Below are positions 41,256-51,249 of a DNA stretch of 64,000 bases, one piece after another. The notes under the pieces were generated by a model. That model was not told where the DNA came from, did not search any database, and worked only from the letters and a program-made list of their open reading frames with translations. The DNA comes from Methanofollis sp. UBA420 (lineage in GTDB: Archaea; Halobacteriota; Methanomicrobia; Methanomicrobiales; Methanofollaceae): contig NZ_DAGX01000002.1 in the NCBI RefSeq assembly GCF_002498315.1, positions 748,067 through 812,066 of the forward strand, given 5' to 3'. How positions within the stretch are numbered: position 1 is the first letter of the stretch; every line of letters begins with the position of its first letter. The position numbers were made by a program, and so were the translations under genes.

Positions 41256-42701
41256 TCACAACCACCGCGGCCAGGGCGCGCCGAGCTGCACGACAAGGTC
41301 CCGGATCTCGTCGCGGAGGCCGGGGTCTGCCTTCAGGAGGACGAGGCCATAGACGAGGCCGCCGAGGGCGACGGCGGCAAGGACGATGAAGACGTTTGTG
41401 AGGGGGATTGTGAGGCGGTAGAGGAGGACGACGAGGGCCATCGCTCCGGCGGCGAGGAGGATGTGGAGGACAGGACCACGTTCGAGTTTTACCGGGATTT
41501 GTTTCGAAAGATAATATCTGGCGATCCCTGCATTGACGAGCATCGTTACGAGGGTGGCAATCGCCGCCCCTTCGATCCCGAAGAGGGGGATGAGGGCGAG
41601 GTCGAGGACTATGTTCACGACCGCCGCCGTCCCGGTGGCATAGAAGGACTCCCTCGGGCGGTCGATGGCATTGAGGCACATGGTCTGGAGGTACATGAAG
41701 ACATTGACCACCTGCACGAGGAGGAGGATGCCGAGTACTGCTGCCCCTTCGGCAAAGCCCGCACCATAGAAGAAGTACAGGAGGCGGTCGCCAAGGATCC
41801 ATCCCCCGACCGCCACCGGGACTGCGAGGAGGAGGGAGTAGGTGACGGCGCGAGATAGGGAGAGGGTGACGCGGTCGAGGGCGCCGTCGGCGTGCCAGCG
41901 GCTGATCTTCGGATACAGAGTGGTGTGGAGTGCCGTCGTCGTGAAGGTGGCGGCAGCGGTGAACTGGAAGGCGATCCTGTAGATGCCGACATCGGCAGAG
42001 GACATGAAATAGCCGACGAGGACAGTATCGGCGTATGAGAAGACGGTGGCGCCACTGGAGGCGAGGAAGATCCAGAAGGAGAAGGTGAGAAGGTTTTTGA
42101 GGTGGGCAGCGGTGAAGCGAGCAAGACGGAGATGGAGATAGCGGAGGCAGAAGAGGCCGCCGACGATCATCCCGGCGACAAAACCGCCGATCAGTCCGGC
42201 GATCCCGTAACCGAGGAATACGGCGAGAACCTGGCTGAGAACCTTGACGACGTTATTCAGCAGGCTGGAGGTCTGGTTGACGCCGACCATTCCCTCGCCG
42301 TAAACACCATTCACCGTGACACCGAGGAAGACACCGACGATGAGGGCGAGGATGAGCCAGGGGACCATGCCTGTTGCTCCTTCCGTCATGAGATAATCGG
42401 AAAGGGCGAGTACCGCCGTTGCTGAGACGGCAAGGAAGGTGATTCTGAGGAAGAGGAAGGCGGTGAAGTGAGCGTTCTGCTCCTTCCCCTCTGAGATCCT
42501 CTTGACGGCAGCACCGCCAAAGCCGCCGTCTCCAAGAAGAGTGAATATTGAATAGTATGCTAGAAATAAAGAGTAAATACCGTAAATAGACGGACCCAGA
42601 GTATGAGCGAAGTACATCGTTGCTATAAATCCAATGGCCGTTACAGATATTGTCGAGAATAAGCTGATGATACTCTGCCGATGCAGAGGATCAATGCCCA
42701 T
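41256..42701 (-). CDS. Wzx-type oligosaccharide flippase
   Basis: 481 residues from ATG 42701. About 14 membrane helices, MATE/MVF fold polysaccharide-export family (opening SIISLFSTISVTAIGFIATMYFAHTLGPSIYGIYSL). It would flip lipid-linked glycans across the membrane for surface polysaccharide or N-glycan assembly. Upstream on the minus strand a TATTATAG box (about 42738-42745) gives a leader of roughly 10-15 bases. Codon use is GC-rich in the body but AT-richer near the start. Confidence 0.85.
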   Translation of the reverse strand: MGIDPLHRQSIISLFSTISVTAIGFIATMYFAHTLGPSIYGIYSLFLAYYSIFTLLGDGGFGGAAVKRISEGKEQNAHFTAFLFLRITFLAVSATAVLALSDYLMTEGATGMVPWLILALIVGVFLGVTVNGVYGEGMVGVNQTSSLLNNVVKVLSQVLAVFLGYGIAGLIGGFVAGMIVGGLFCLRYLHLRLARFTAAHLKNLLTFSFWIFLASSGATVFSYADTVLVGYFMSSADVGIYRIAFQFTAAATFTTTALHTTLYPKISRWHADGALDRVTLSLSRAVTYSLLLAVPVAVGGWILGDRLLYFFYGAGFAEGAAVLGILLLVQVVNVFMYLQTMCLNAIDRPRESFYATGTAAVVNIVLDLALIPLFGIEGAAIATLVTMLVNAGIARYYLSKQIPVKLERGPVLHILLAAGAMALVVLLYRLTIPLTNVFIVLAAVALGGLVYGLVLLKADPGLRDEIRDLVVQLGAPWPRWL

Positions 42702-43013
42702 AAAATGAAGGATACAACAACGAACCGGGCGCACACACTATAATAGTCGGAAAATGGATTAAAGATTTTGGAGTTTCGGAATGGTTCAAAGGGAGAAAAG
42801 GATATATTACCACAACTAACAAAAATAGACAAAGGAATATTAATTAGCCTCGCAATCGTCAATTTTGACTCATAATAGGTAAAATCATCTTACGATGCAC
42901 CCATTCTAAAATCATCACAATCAAGAAAATGAGTTGGCATATGGGATCGATCTACTACAGATAGTAGTTGATCACGCGTAATAATATAGGCAGCAAAATA
43001 CAATAATAGTAAA
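42702..43013. other. AT-rich divergent promoter region
   Basis: 312 bases without a gene, between the leftward flippase and rightward wecB paralog 2. It holds the flippase TATA-like box near 42738-42745 and, near the right end, a CTACTA-CAGA-TAGTAG hairpin (42952-42967) with outer GATC repeats. TAATAATATA at 42979-42988, about 28 bases before ATG 43014, suggests a leaderless wecB transcript. Confidence 0.5.
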
Positions 43014-44096
43014 ATGAAAGTCAGCATTATTCTTGGAACCAGACCAGAAATTATCAAGATGTCACCAGTGATCCGCCAGTTGCAAAGCCGATCTCTTGAT
43101 TTTTATATCATACACACAGGACAGCATTATTCGTATAACATGGACAAAATTTTTTTTGATCAATTACATCTACCCAATCCACACTATAACCTCGACGTGG
43201 GATCTGGAACCCATGGAAGACAGACGGGATTAATGCTTGAAAAAATAGAAGATATTTTTATCAAGAACACACCCGATATAATACTGGTCCAGGGCGATAC
43301 CAACACCGTATTGGCTGCGGCCCTTGTCGCCTCCAAAATGGGGATTAAAATTGGACATATTGAAGCAGGACTGCGGAGTTTTGACAGGTCCATGCCAGAA
43401 GAAACGAACAGAGTAATCACAGATCATCTTTCAGATTACTTATTCGCACCGACAGAAATTGCAAAGAACAATCTTTTACATGAAGGGATCGATGACCGAT
43501 CCATCTTTGTCTGCGGGAATACCGTCGTAGATGCAGTCATGCAGAATCTCGATATCTCAAAAAAGGATACACAAATACTTGAAAAGTACGGGATATCAAA
43601 AAACAATTATTTTTTAATAACAGCACACCGGCAAGAAAACGTAGATCAGAAATCGAAACTTATAGGCATCATCCAGGGGTTAAAAATGCTGTATGAAGAA
43701 TATGGAATCCCGATTCTGTTCCCAGCCCATCCACGAACGCAAAAGAATCTTCATCAATTCGGCATCCCTATCCCAGATGGCACCATAATGTTTGATCCCC
43801 CGGGATATCTTGAATTCCTCCAACTTGAAGAGAATGCCAAACTCATACTTACCGATTCTGGAGGTGTTCAGGAGGAAAGTTGTATTCTTGGAGTACCCAC
43901 TGTGACACTTCGGGAAAACACAGAAAGACCGGAGACGATCCATATTGGGGCAAATATGATTGTCGGTACCGATCCAAATAAAATTATACAAGGCGTACGT
44001 ACCATGATATTACAACAAATAAAATGGATTAATCCCTTCGGGGATGGAAATGCAGGAAAAAGAATTGTAGACACAATTATCGAGGGAAAATCATGA
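43014..44096 (+). CDS. wecB: UDP-N-acetylglucosamine 2-epimerase, paralog 2
   Basis: 360 residues. Same motifs as paralog 1 (LGTRPEIIKMSPV, HTGQHYSYNMDKIFF, GSGTHGRQTGLML, HIEAGLRSFDRSMPEETNR, TDSGGVQEESCILGVPTVTLR) but AT-rich and clearly divergent. The ATGA overlap with wecC shows it supplies UDP-ManNAc directly to that dehydrogenase. No Shine-Dalgarno is seen. Base composition points to acquisition from another source. Confidence 0.93.
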   Translation: MKVSIILGTRPEIIKMSPVIRQLQSRSLDFYIIHTGQHYSYNMDKIFFDQLHLPNPHYNLDVGSGTHGRQTGLMLEKIEDIFIKNTPDIILVQGDTNTVLAAALVASKMGIKIGHIEAGLRSFDRSMPEETNRVITDHLSDYLFAPTEIAKNNLLHEGIDDRSIFVCGNTVVDAVMQNLDISKKDTQILEKYGISKNNYFLITAHRQENVDQKSKLIGIIQGLKMLYEEYGIPILFPAHPRTQKNLHQFGIPIPDGTIMFDPPGYLEFLQLEENAKLILTDSGGVQEESCILGVPTVTLRENTERPETIHIGANMIVGTDPNKIIQGVRTMILQQIKWINPFGDGNAGKRIVDTIIEGKS

Positions 44097-45343
44097 AAAT
44101 ATGTGTGATCGGTCTGGGATATATCGGTTTTCCTACCGCATTGCTCCTATCGAAGAATTATGAGGTTACCGGTTGCGACATTAACGAAGATCTGGTTAAA
44201 AAAATCAAAAATAAAATAGTACCTTTCTTTGAACCAGGAATAGAAGATTTATTTGACAAAACTCAACTAAAAGCAGAGACGCATCCGGTCCCATCGGATG
44301 TTTTTCTGATCTGTGTACCAACGCCATTTGATAAAGAAGTAAAAATGGCTGATCTCAGATACGTAAAAGGAGCATTGGAGAGTATCGTATCCGTGCTCGT
44401 CCCCGGTAACCTCGTGATAATCGAGTCCACGATTACACCAGGAACCTGCGAAAAAATTGCCGTACCCATTCTCGAACGTTCGGGTCTCAAGGTAGGAGAA
44501 GATATACACCTATCACACTGCCCTGAGCGGGCTATCCCCGGAAAAACCCTCTCCGAAATGGTTCAGAACGACAGGATCATTGGAGGCATCGACAAGTTTT
44601 CAGCAGATCTCACAGAGGATATCTATCGTACGTATGTAAAAGGAAAAATCTATAAAACGAATATCCGGACCGCAGAATTCGTAAAACTCATTGAAAATAC
44701 ATATAGGGATGTCAATATCGCTCTAGCAAACGAAATTGCAATGCTTTCGGAAGAAATGGGCATTAACATTTGGGAAGCCATAGATCTTGCAAATAAACAC
44801 CCAAGAGTAAACATTCATCTTCCCGGACCAGGCGTTGGAGGTCATTGTATTGCTGTAGATCCTTGGTTTCTCACGGAGAACAGCATCAACGCAACACTGA
44901 TCACTACCGCCCGAGAAATCAATGACAATATGCCATCTTTTGTGGTCAGCCGAATAAAGAGAATCTTAAAGGATCACGGCATTCTCAACCCTACAGTATC
45001 AGTTTTCGGTGTCGCCTACAAAGCAAATGTCGACGATACACGGGAGACGCCAGCGCTGAAACTGATCAAACTCTGCGAAAAAGAGGGGTGGAGCGTACGC
45101 ATATTTGATCCAAATGTTAAAAAATTCGAATATCCACTCCTTTCGCTTGAAAAAGCAATCGATGGAACAGATATCATCATTATAGAAACCGGACACGACC
45201 AGTTCAAAGATGTGCTATCAAATCCGGATATTAGATCGCGCTTAAACAATAAAATTGTCTTAGATTGCCACAATATCATTGATAAGTCCGCGTGGAAGAA
45301 AGCAGGATTTTCAATCTACACTCTCGGAGACGGAAGTATATGA
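44093..45343 (+). CDS. wecC: UDP-N-acetyl-D-mannosamine dehydrogenase
   Basis: 416 residues. UDP-glucose/GDP-mannose dehydrogenase family: N-terminal NAD fold CVIGLGYIGFPTALLL, STITPGTCEKIA, HCPERAIPG, the catalytic cysteine in GPGVGGHCIAVDPWFL, and C-terminal GVAYKANVDDTRETPALKL. It oxidises UDP-ManNAc twice to UDP-ManNAcA, a sugar found in archaeal surface glycans. Overlaps wecB by 4 bases and the methyltransferase by 4 bases. Confidence 0.93.
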   Translation: MKICVIGLGYIGFPTALLLSKNYEVTGCDINEDLVKKIKNKIVPFFEPGIEDLFDKTQLKAETHPVPSDVFLICVPTPFDKEVKMADLRYVKGALESIVSVLVPGNLVIIESTITPGTCEKIAVPILERSGLKVGEDIHLSHCPERAIPGKTLSEMVQNDRIIGGIDKFSADLTEDIYRTYVKGKIYKTNIRTAEFVKLIENTYRDVNIALANEIAMLSEEMGINIWEAIDLANKHPRVNIHLPGPGVGGHCIAVDPWFLTENSINATLITTAREINDNMPSFVVSRIKRILKDHGILNPTVSVFGVAYKANVDDTRETPALKLIKLCEKEGWSVRIFDPNVKKFEYPLLSLEKAIDGTDIIIIETGHDQFKDVLSNPDIRSRLNNKIVLDCHNIIDKSAWKKAGFSIYTLGDGSI

Positions 45344-46020
45344 AAAAGGAGATGTCTTGTCACTCAGGCCCCTGCGATCATAGTCTCGGACACGATCCCC
45401 AAGGACACACCGATACAACAAAAAAAAGACACATAGTCACGGATTCATATAGTCTCAACCAGTATCAGGACGCTCCGCTCGAACGTGGTGATGTTCTCAG
45501 GTTTCAATTACTTGCCAAATATGCGTACGGCTCTGTATTGGATGTAGGATGTGGTACCGGGGATATGGCGAACTACATGAGTGATGTTGTACAGGAGTAT
45601 GTTGGACTCGATACTGGTGGATTAATTCAGGTCCATGGTTCCCTCTACCAGCTCCCGATCAAAGACTCCGCATTCGATACAGTTATTCTCTCAGAGGTGC
45701 TGGAGCATCTAGAACATCCAATATACGCATTAAAAGAGATTGCGAGAGTGAGCAAAGAAAGGATCCTAATATCAGTTCCAAATCCCTGGAACATGAATCA
45801 AATTCTATCCTTAATATTCCAGAACCACAATATCATCGAAAAAAAACATATTTCGCTCTTCGGGGATAACGAAATCTCAGTTTTATGTGAGCGAGCAGGC
45901 ATTAATATCATCAAAAAAGAGAGATTTTATCTCCCCATTCCTAGAACACAGAGATATATCCCGATAAGATCGCGTTTTGGTGTATGGAACATCTATGTGT
46001 GTAATAAAAAATCATCATAA
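45340..46020 (+). CDS. Class I SAM-dependent methyltransferase
   Basis: 226 residues from ATG 45340 overlapping the wecC stop; an internal ATG 45352 lacks spacing for its AAGGAG. SAM motif I VLDVGCGTGDMANYM and post-I acidic residue YVGLDTGG; then FDTVILSEVLEHLEHP (motif II region). Likely modifies a sugar or lipid-linked glycan, judged only by its operon with wecB-wecC. N-terminal His/Cys-rich CHSGPCDHSLGHD is unusual. AT-rich. Confidence 0.8.
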   Translation: MKKEMSCHSGPCDHSLGHDPQGHTDTTKKRHIVTDSYSLNQYQDAPLERGDVLRFQLLAKYAYGSVLDVGCGTGDMANYMSDVVQEYVGLDTGGLIQVHGSLYQLPIKDSAFDTVILSEVLEHLEHPIYALKEIARVSKERILISVPNPWNMNQILSLIFQNHNIIEKKHISLFGDNEISVLCERAGINIIKKERFYLPIPRTQRYIPIRSRFGVWNIYVCNKKSS

Positions 46021-46025
46021 CCATA

Positions 46026-47279
46026 TTATTGTGTGATTTGCTCAAAAATATGGGAGAGGGATGCAGTTAGGGATTCGTAATTATATTTTTTCCGGAACTC
46101 CTTGATTCTGTCGGATACAACGATTTGTTTCCCTGATGCTGATTGATAGTTGTGATATTCATCTACAATCACGTTGATAATATCAGATATTTCTCCAGTC
46201 TGGATCACATGAGCATGGTCAGCATATTTCTTTAAAAATGTCAGAGATGATCCTTCAGAAACCAAAGCAAGTATAGGCCTTGCAGAGGCAATATATGGGA
46301 ATAATTTATTAGGGATTGCATACGTAGGTGTAGAATCTTTTGTTTTTCCCTCAATGAGGAGCAGCAGGTGTGAACGGTATAGCAGATTATCAGCATCCAC
46401 TTTTGGGATTAACCCTAAATAACGCACAATTTCCGATAGTCCCAAATGGTCAACAATCTGATGTATAGAAGGGACATCCCTCCCAGCCCATAGAAACTGG
46501 ATCCTGTCTTTTGGTATCATTCCTTCTTGAATGATCTGATGAAGGGCTAGCAAAAATGCTTCCGGGTTTCGGGATCCGTAAAAATAGCCAGTATATGCTA
46601 TTGTATATTTATCAAAAGGCTCCGGATCTGCCGGGATGTCCTGAATATCAAAGCCATTGTTAATTACGGAGGATTTTAATATGAGAGATGGAGAGGCCCG
46701 GACATAATGGTCTCTCAACTCATCGGTGTTGAATATTACATGATCGGTGGAACTCAATACAGTCCTTTCAAATTTCTGATCGAATCGCTCAACAACCTTT
46801 AGAGAATATGAAGAGCCATAAGGATTAATTGTCCACCCATCTCGAAAATCTATGATAAGAGGAACTCCAGTTAATTCTTTCAAGCGTTTTCCGATTAGTG
46901 CAGAGGAAAAAGGAGGGCCGGAGACATAGATCAGATCAATATTTTCCTGTTCAATTATTTCTTTACCCTTTTTTACCGCCATCGGGATCCATCCGAGATA
47001 TGCATCAGGTATCAGAACCTTCGAATGGACGCCTATTCTCCTCAGTCCACCTTCCACGACTGAGAGGTTGTTGAGGATGTTCCATGCCCGGTATACCCTG
47101 ACATGGTCCGGGATCTCATCCCTCCCAAAGTCGGTATAAAAGCGATCCCTGTTTTTGACGGTGAGCACATAGGGCATCCACCCAAATTCCGGCAGATATT
47201 TTGTGAACTTCAAAGTCCGAATAACACCAACGCCGCCAAGAGGGGGATAAAAATATGATATAACCAGGACTTTTTTCAT
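46026..47279 (-). CDS. Glycosyltransferase family 4-like protein
   Basis: 417 residues from ATG 47279 (longer in-frame start 47339 would overlap the methyltransferase heavily). N-terminal VLVISYFYPPLGGVGVIRTLKFTKYL is typical of GT-B glycosyltransferases acting on surface glycans; IIDFRDGWTINPYG and the C-terminal PTYAIPNKLFPYIASARPILAL fit the acceptor and nucleotide-sugar domains. Convergent with the rightward methyltransferase, and overlaps the next leftward gene by ATGA. AT-rich. Confidence 0.85.
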   Translation of the reverse strand: MKKVLVISYFYPPLGGVGVIRTLKFTKYLPEFGWMPYVLTVKNRDRFYTDFGRDEIPDHVRVYRAWNILNNLSVVEGGLRRIGVHSKVLIPDAYLGWIPMAVKKGKEIIEQENIDLIYVSGPPFSSALIGKRLKELTGVPLIIDFRDGWTINPYGSSYSLKVVERFDQKFERTVLSSTDHVIFNTDELRDHYVRASPSLILKSSVINNGFDIQDIPADPEPFDKYTIAYTGYFYGSRNPEAFLLALHQIIQEGMIPKDRIQFLWAGRDVPSIHQIVDHLGLSEIVRYLGLIPKVDADNLLYRSHLLLLIEGKTKDSTPTYAIPNKLFPYIASARPILALVSEGSSLTFLKKYADHAHVIQTGEISDIINVIVDEYHNYQSASGKQIVVSDRIKEFRKKYNYESLTASLSHIFEQITQ

Positions 47280-48043
47280 TTCTTTACCCCGGCAAGGATG
47301 ATGATACTCGAGGCATAGTGCGGCGTAAACTGTACACAACGATCAAGCATCTGAACGGAAAAACGTAGGACTGTATCCCCGACAAAAGGATGCATTTTAT
47401 TCAGAATTTCCCGGGATAAAGGAGGGAAAAAACCGCAGACTTTCAGGTCACGGACAACGAAGCCAGAACGAGTCAGCAGATCGTTTATGATCCGAATATT
47501 AAAATGACAGGTATAAATGCCCATTTTTTTGAATGTTGATTTTCTAACCGTCTGAGGAACACTGATAAGGATCAACCCATCATTTTTTAGCACCCGCCGG
47601 ATCTCACACAGTGTTTGCACGGGGTCTTTCACATGCTGGAGTGTGGAAATACAAAGGACCATATCGAGGGAATTTGATTTTACCGGCAGAGATTCACCCA
47701 GGCTCTGACAGAGATGGATATCAAGACCCTCAATTTCAGCATTTTTTCGAGCTCTGAGAAGAGAAGTATCCCACAGTGGGTCAACCCCAATACATTTTCT
47801 CCCTTTTTTTTGAAGATAGAGGATATATTCACCAATTCCGCATCCCACATCCAGGACACAGGACTCAGAAGATGAGTGCTCCACTGCCATCTGCAAGATC
47901 AATTCCCGATTCAATGACCAGAAGATCTTGTTGACCGGGGTTATTCTTCCCGATCTCCAAGAACGCAGAATCTCATCCTGCTGCTCAAGTGTTGCCTCGT
48001 ATTGAGGAGGATTTGGATCTATTTCAAAATCTCGTGGACACAT
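47276..48043 (-). CDS. Class I SAM-dependent methyltransferase
   Basis: 255 residues. Motif I CVLDVGCGIGEYILYLQKKG and the following IGVDP acidic residue bind SAM; LDMVLCISTLQHVKDPVQTLCEIRRVL is typical of methyltransferase type 11. It overlaps both the upstream aminotransferase (25 bases) and the downstream glycosyltransferase (4 bases), so it belongs to the same leftward glycan operon. Substrate not known. Confidence 0.82.
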   Translation of the reverse strand: MCPRDFEIDPNPPQYEATLEQQDEILRSWRSGRITPVNKIFWSLNRELILQMAVEHSSSESCVLDVGCGIGEYILYLQKKGRKCIGVDPLWDTSLLRARKNAEIEGLDIHLCQSLGESLPVKSNSLDMVLCISTLQHVKDPVQTLCEIRRVLKNDGLILISVPQTVRKSTFKKMGIYTCHFNIRIINDLLTRSGFVVRDLKVCGFFPPLSREILNKMHPFVGDTVLRFSVQMLDRCVQFTPHYASSIIILAGVKK

Positions 48044-49155
48044 CGTATGACATGACGAATGGTTTCTTCCTGCATTGCTGGATACAAAGGAAGAGAGACT
48101 TCATGATCGTATGCTCCTTCCCCAAGGGGATAATCACCCCGCACCAGACCATAGTTTTCTCGATAAAACGGATGAAGATGCAACGGAATGAAGTGAACGC
48201 TACAGCAGATGCCCATATTTGCCATCTCCCCGATAAAATCGCCCCGATCCATTCCATTGAGAAGAATCGGATAGAGATGGTAGACATGTCTCCGACCCTT
48301 TTTTTCAACCGGCGTCACCACTCCCTCGAGATCGCGGAGGCCAGTTGAATACATCTCCGCATACTTCCGCCGCGTCTCAACAAAACCGTTCAGTTTCCTC
48401 AACTGGTGGATCCCGAGCGCCGCCTGGATATCGGTCATGTTATATTTCCAGCCGCAGTCTTCGATCTCGTAATACCACGATCCCTGTGCCGAGTACCTCT
48501 TCCAGGCGTCCTTGCTGATCCCGTGCAGCCTGAGGATCCGCATTTTGTCGGCGATCTTCTGGTCGTCGGTGGTGACCGCACCTCCTTCGCCGGTGGTCAT
48601 GTTCTTCGTGGCATAGAAACTGAAGCAGGTGGCATCGCTTAAGGAACCGATCTTTTTCCCGCGGTATTCCGCTCCGATCGCATGGGCCGCGTCCTCGATA
48701 ACGACAAGGTCGTGGTCGTCTGCAATCTCCTGGATCTCCTTCATGTCGCAGGGCTGGCCAGCAAAATGTACCGGAACGATGGCCTTCGTCTTTGACGTGA
48801 TCGCCTCGTTGATCTTTTCTGGGTCGATGTTGAAGGTATCCCGCTGGATATCGGCAAAGACGGGCCTGGCACCGGAGTGGACGATTACATTCCCGGTCGA
48901 AGCAAAGGTGTACGGGGAGGTGATCACCTCGTCGCCGGGCCCGATGCCATAGGCAAGGAGAGAGAGGTGAAGGGCGGCGGTACAGGAGTTCACGGCCACA
49001 GCATATTTTGCGCCGGTATATGCCGCGATCTGCTCCTCGAAGGCGATCGTCTTCGGCCCCATGGTGAGCCATCCCGACCGCAGGGTATCGACGACTTCTG
49101 CAATCTCTTCCTCGCCGATCTCGGGAAGGCAGTATGGTATCTTCAATTCGTCCAT
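48019..49155 (-). CDS. DegT/DnrJ/EryC1/StrS sugar aminotransferase
   Basis: 378 residues from ATG 49155, five bases after the stop of the epimerase gene; TTG 49185 is an alternative. PLP-dependent aminotransferase fold: YAVAVNSCTAALHLSL, EDAAHAIGAEYRGKKIG, and the PLP lysine in CFSFYATKNMTTGEGG. Transfers an amino group to a keto-sugar nucleotide. The adjacent SDR gene could supply the keto sugar. Part of the leftward glycan operon. Confidence 0.9.
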   Translation of the reverse strand: MDELKIPYCLPEIGEEEIAEVVDTLRSGWLTMGPKTIAFEEQIAAYTGAKYAVAVNSCTAALHLSLLAYGIGPGDEVITSPYTFASTGNVIVHSGARPVFADIQRDTFNIDPEKINEAITSKTKAIVPVHFAGQPCDMKEIQEIADDHDLVVIEDAAHAIGAEYRGKKIGSLSDATCFSFYATKNMTTGEGGAVTTDDQKIADKMRILRLHGISKDAWKRYSAQGSWYYEIEDCGWKYNMTDIQAALGIHQLRKLNGFVETRRKYAEMYSTGLRDLEGVVTPVEKKGRRHVYHLYPILLNGMDRGDFIGEMANMGICCSVHFIPLHLHPFYRENYGLVRGDYPLGEGAYDHEVSLPLYPAMQEETIRHVIRCVHEILK

Positions 49156-49159
49156 ATCC

Positions 49160-50116
49160 TCATCTCGGCTTCGCCCATTCTTCAACCTTGTAGTTTCTGT
49201 ACCATTCGATGAACTTTTTCAAGCCTTCGTCGATGGAATATTTCGGTTCCCAGCCGAGTTTTCTCGCCTTCGAGATATCGGCAACAAGGCGCTGGACCTC
49301 ACCGGGACGCTCCTCGACATGGACAGGGGTAAGATCCTTGCCGCAGAGACCGATGATCTTATGGGCAAGGTCGATGATCGAGACATCGACGCCGGTCCCG
49401 AAATTGATCGGTTCTCTGAGGGGATTCGGGTATTTCACGACGAGATCGTACGCCTCCACGATGTCATCGACATAGGTGTAGTCCCGCGTCTGCAGACCGC
49501 TCCCGTAGATCACCGGCGGAAGGCCACCCATCGCCCTCTTGGTGAAGATGGAAAGAGCGCCGCCGTACCCGGAATCCTTCTGCCGAGGCCCATAGAGGTT
49601 GAATGGCCGCATGATGCAGACATTCATCCCATAGGTCTCGATATAGGCATAGCACATTCGGTCAGCTGCAATCTTGCTTGCGCCATAGGGATGAGGGGCA
49701 TTGAGCGGGTGGTTCTCGTCCATCGGGGCATATTGCGCCGAGCCGTAGACCTCGCTCGTCGAGGCATGAACGACCTTGTCCACGTCATAGACCCTGGCGA
49801 CCTCAAGGACATTCTGAGTGCCAAGGACGTTCACTTCATAGGTCAGCCTCGGTTCGATGATGGAGCGGTCCACATGGATCTGGGCGGCAAGATGGATGAC
49901 GGCGTCGACATCACGCATGATCTTTTCAAGGAGGTCATAGTCCCTGATGTCGCCGTTGATCAACTTGAAATTGCGGTATCCCAGAAGGTGTCTGACATTT
50001 GTCAGACTTCCATTCATAAAGTTATCCAGACAGACAACTGTATCCCCGTTCTTTACATATCGATCGCAGAGATGAGAACCCACAAAACCGGCGCCGCCGG
50101 TGATCAACAGTTTCAT
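49160..50116 (-). CDS. NAD-dependent sugar-nucleotide epimerase/dehydratase
   Basis: 318 residues from ATG 50116 (overlaps the glycosyltransferase stop, ATGA). Extended SDR: LLITGGAGFVGSHLCD, STSEVYG, and YGASKIAADRM (catalytic Tyr-Lys), then PFNLYGPRQKDSGYGG. It resembles UDP-GlcNAc 4-epimerase/4,6-dehydratase-type enzymes; the exact reaction cannot be told. With the aminotransferase it could make an amino sugar. Confidence 0.88.
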   Translation of the reverse strand: MKLLITGGAGFVGSHLCDRYVKNGDTVVCLDNFMNGSLTNVRHLLGYRNFKLINGDIRDYDLLEKIMRDVDAVIHLAAQIHVDRSIIEPRLTYEVNVLGTQNVLEVARVYDVDKVVHASTSEVYGSAQYAPMDENHPLNAPHPYGASKIAADRMCYAYIETYGMNVCIMRPFNLYGPRQKDSGYGGALSIFTKRAMGGLPPVIYGSGLQTRDYTYVDDIVEAYDLVVKYPNPLREPINFGTGVDVSIIDLAHKIIGLCGKDLTPVHVEERPGEVQRLVADISKARKLGWEPKYSIDEGLKKFIEWYRNYKVEEWAKPR

Positions 50117-51225
50117 GCCTGTCTCCCCTTTAGACAATTATAAATCATGCCCATCTCCTTCATCTGAGTATCATATCCTGCTTTTTCCTCAGCAATCCTT
50201 CGCGAGGCTGCGCCAAACCGTATCCTACTATCTTCGTTCCGAAGAAGATAAACAATTTTCCTCGCAAGTGTTTGAGAATCTTTTTTTGGTATAATAAACC
50301 CGTTTACCCCGTTCTGGACCCAGAGTGCATGGTCTCCGCTATCAGTCGCGACAACAGGAAGACCTGCCGCCAGTGCCTCAAGCGTGCTCACCACCGCACC
50401 GCCGTCGGAGAGTGACGTGGAGACATATACATCGGCGGAAGAAAGAAAGGCAGGAAGCTCATCATGGGGGATCCACCCGACAAAGAAAACGGCATTGGCA
50501 ACCCCGAGAGAGGCCGCAAGATCCTGATTCCAGGCCTTCTCCTCCCCTTCACCTCCAAGGATGAATTTTGCATCAGGGATCTCCTTCAAAACAGAGGGGA
50601 CCGCCCGGATCAGAGTCTCAGCATTATAGACCGATCGAAAACCCCGGATGTCGATGACAAGGGGATCGTTCTGGTTCGAGAAAAGTCCAGCAAAAAGAGT
50701 CTTATTCCTCTTTCCAGGATGAAAGAGAGTCGTATTCACTCCATGATGGATGACATGAATATCTTTTCCCTCTCCTCCGAGATCGTGAATTGCAGGAAGG
50801 TAATTCATACCATCGCATGTGATCACGTCGGCATCCCTCAACGCTTTTGTGACCATATACCTAAAAAGCGGATTTTTTTTCGGATCCTGAAAAATATCGC
50901 TCCCCCACAGTGTCAGGACATAGGGGCGGCCGGAGAAGGCAGCGCAGAAACCATAGTGCGTTGCATAATGGGCATGGACAACGTCTGGATCCAGACGCTT
51001 CAGAATGCTCCGGATCCTCACGGGTGCCAGGGCGATTGAGGGAAAAGCATAGGAAACCGTGATGACGCTAACGCCGATAGAATCGTAAAATGATCGATGA
51101 GCACGAAGTTCAGGAGTTTCCAGATAATCAAGGGTGATAAGGGTGACCTGGTGGTGAGTGGCAAAATATTCAATCCAGCGTCTGGTATGGATCGACCTGA
51201 TATCCGCAAGATAACAGATATGCAT
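50113..51225 (-). CDS. Glycosyltransferase family 4
   Basis: 370 residues. GT-B fold: N-terminal ICYLADIRSIHTRRWIEYFA, VVHAHYATHYGFCAA, then the C-terminal nucleotide-sugar domain with FVGWIPHDELPAFLSSADVYVSTSLSDGGAVVSTLEALAAGLPVVAT (E-x7-E-like motif). First gene of the leftward series GT-epimerase-aminotransferase-methyltransferase-GT. Sits 24 bases after the top6A stop region and may be transcribed separately. Confidence 0.9.
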   Translation of the reverse strand: MHICYLADIRSIHTRRWIEYFATHHQVTLITLDYLETPELRAHRSFYDSIGVSVITVSYAFPSIALAPVRIRSILKRLDPDVVHAHYATHYGFCAAFSGRPYVLTLWGSDIFQDPKKNPLFRYMVTKALRDADVITCDGMNYLPAIHDLGGEGKDIHVIHHGVNTTLFHPGKRNKTLFAGLFSNQNDPLVIDIRGFRSVYNAETLIRAVPSVLKEIPDAKFILGGEGEEKAWNQDLAASLGVANAVFFVGWIPHDELPAFLSSADVYVSTSLSDGGAVVSTLEALAAGLPVVATDSGDHALWVQNGVNGFIIPKKDSQTLARKIVYLLRNEDSRIRFGAASRRIAEEKAGYDTQMKEMGMIYNCLKGRQA

Positions 51226-51249
51226 CAGACCACTCCCATAAAAGCCACC

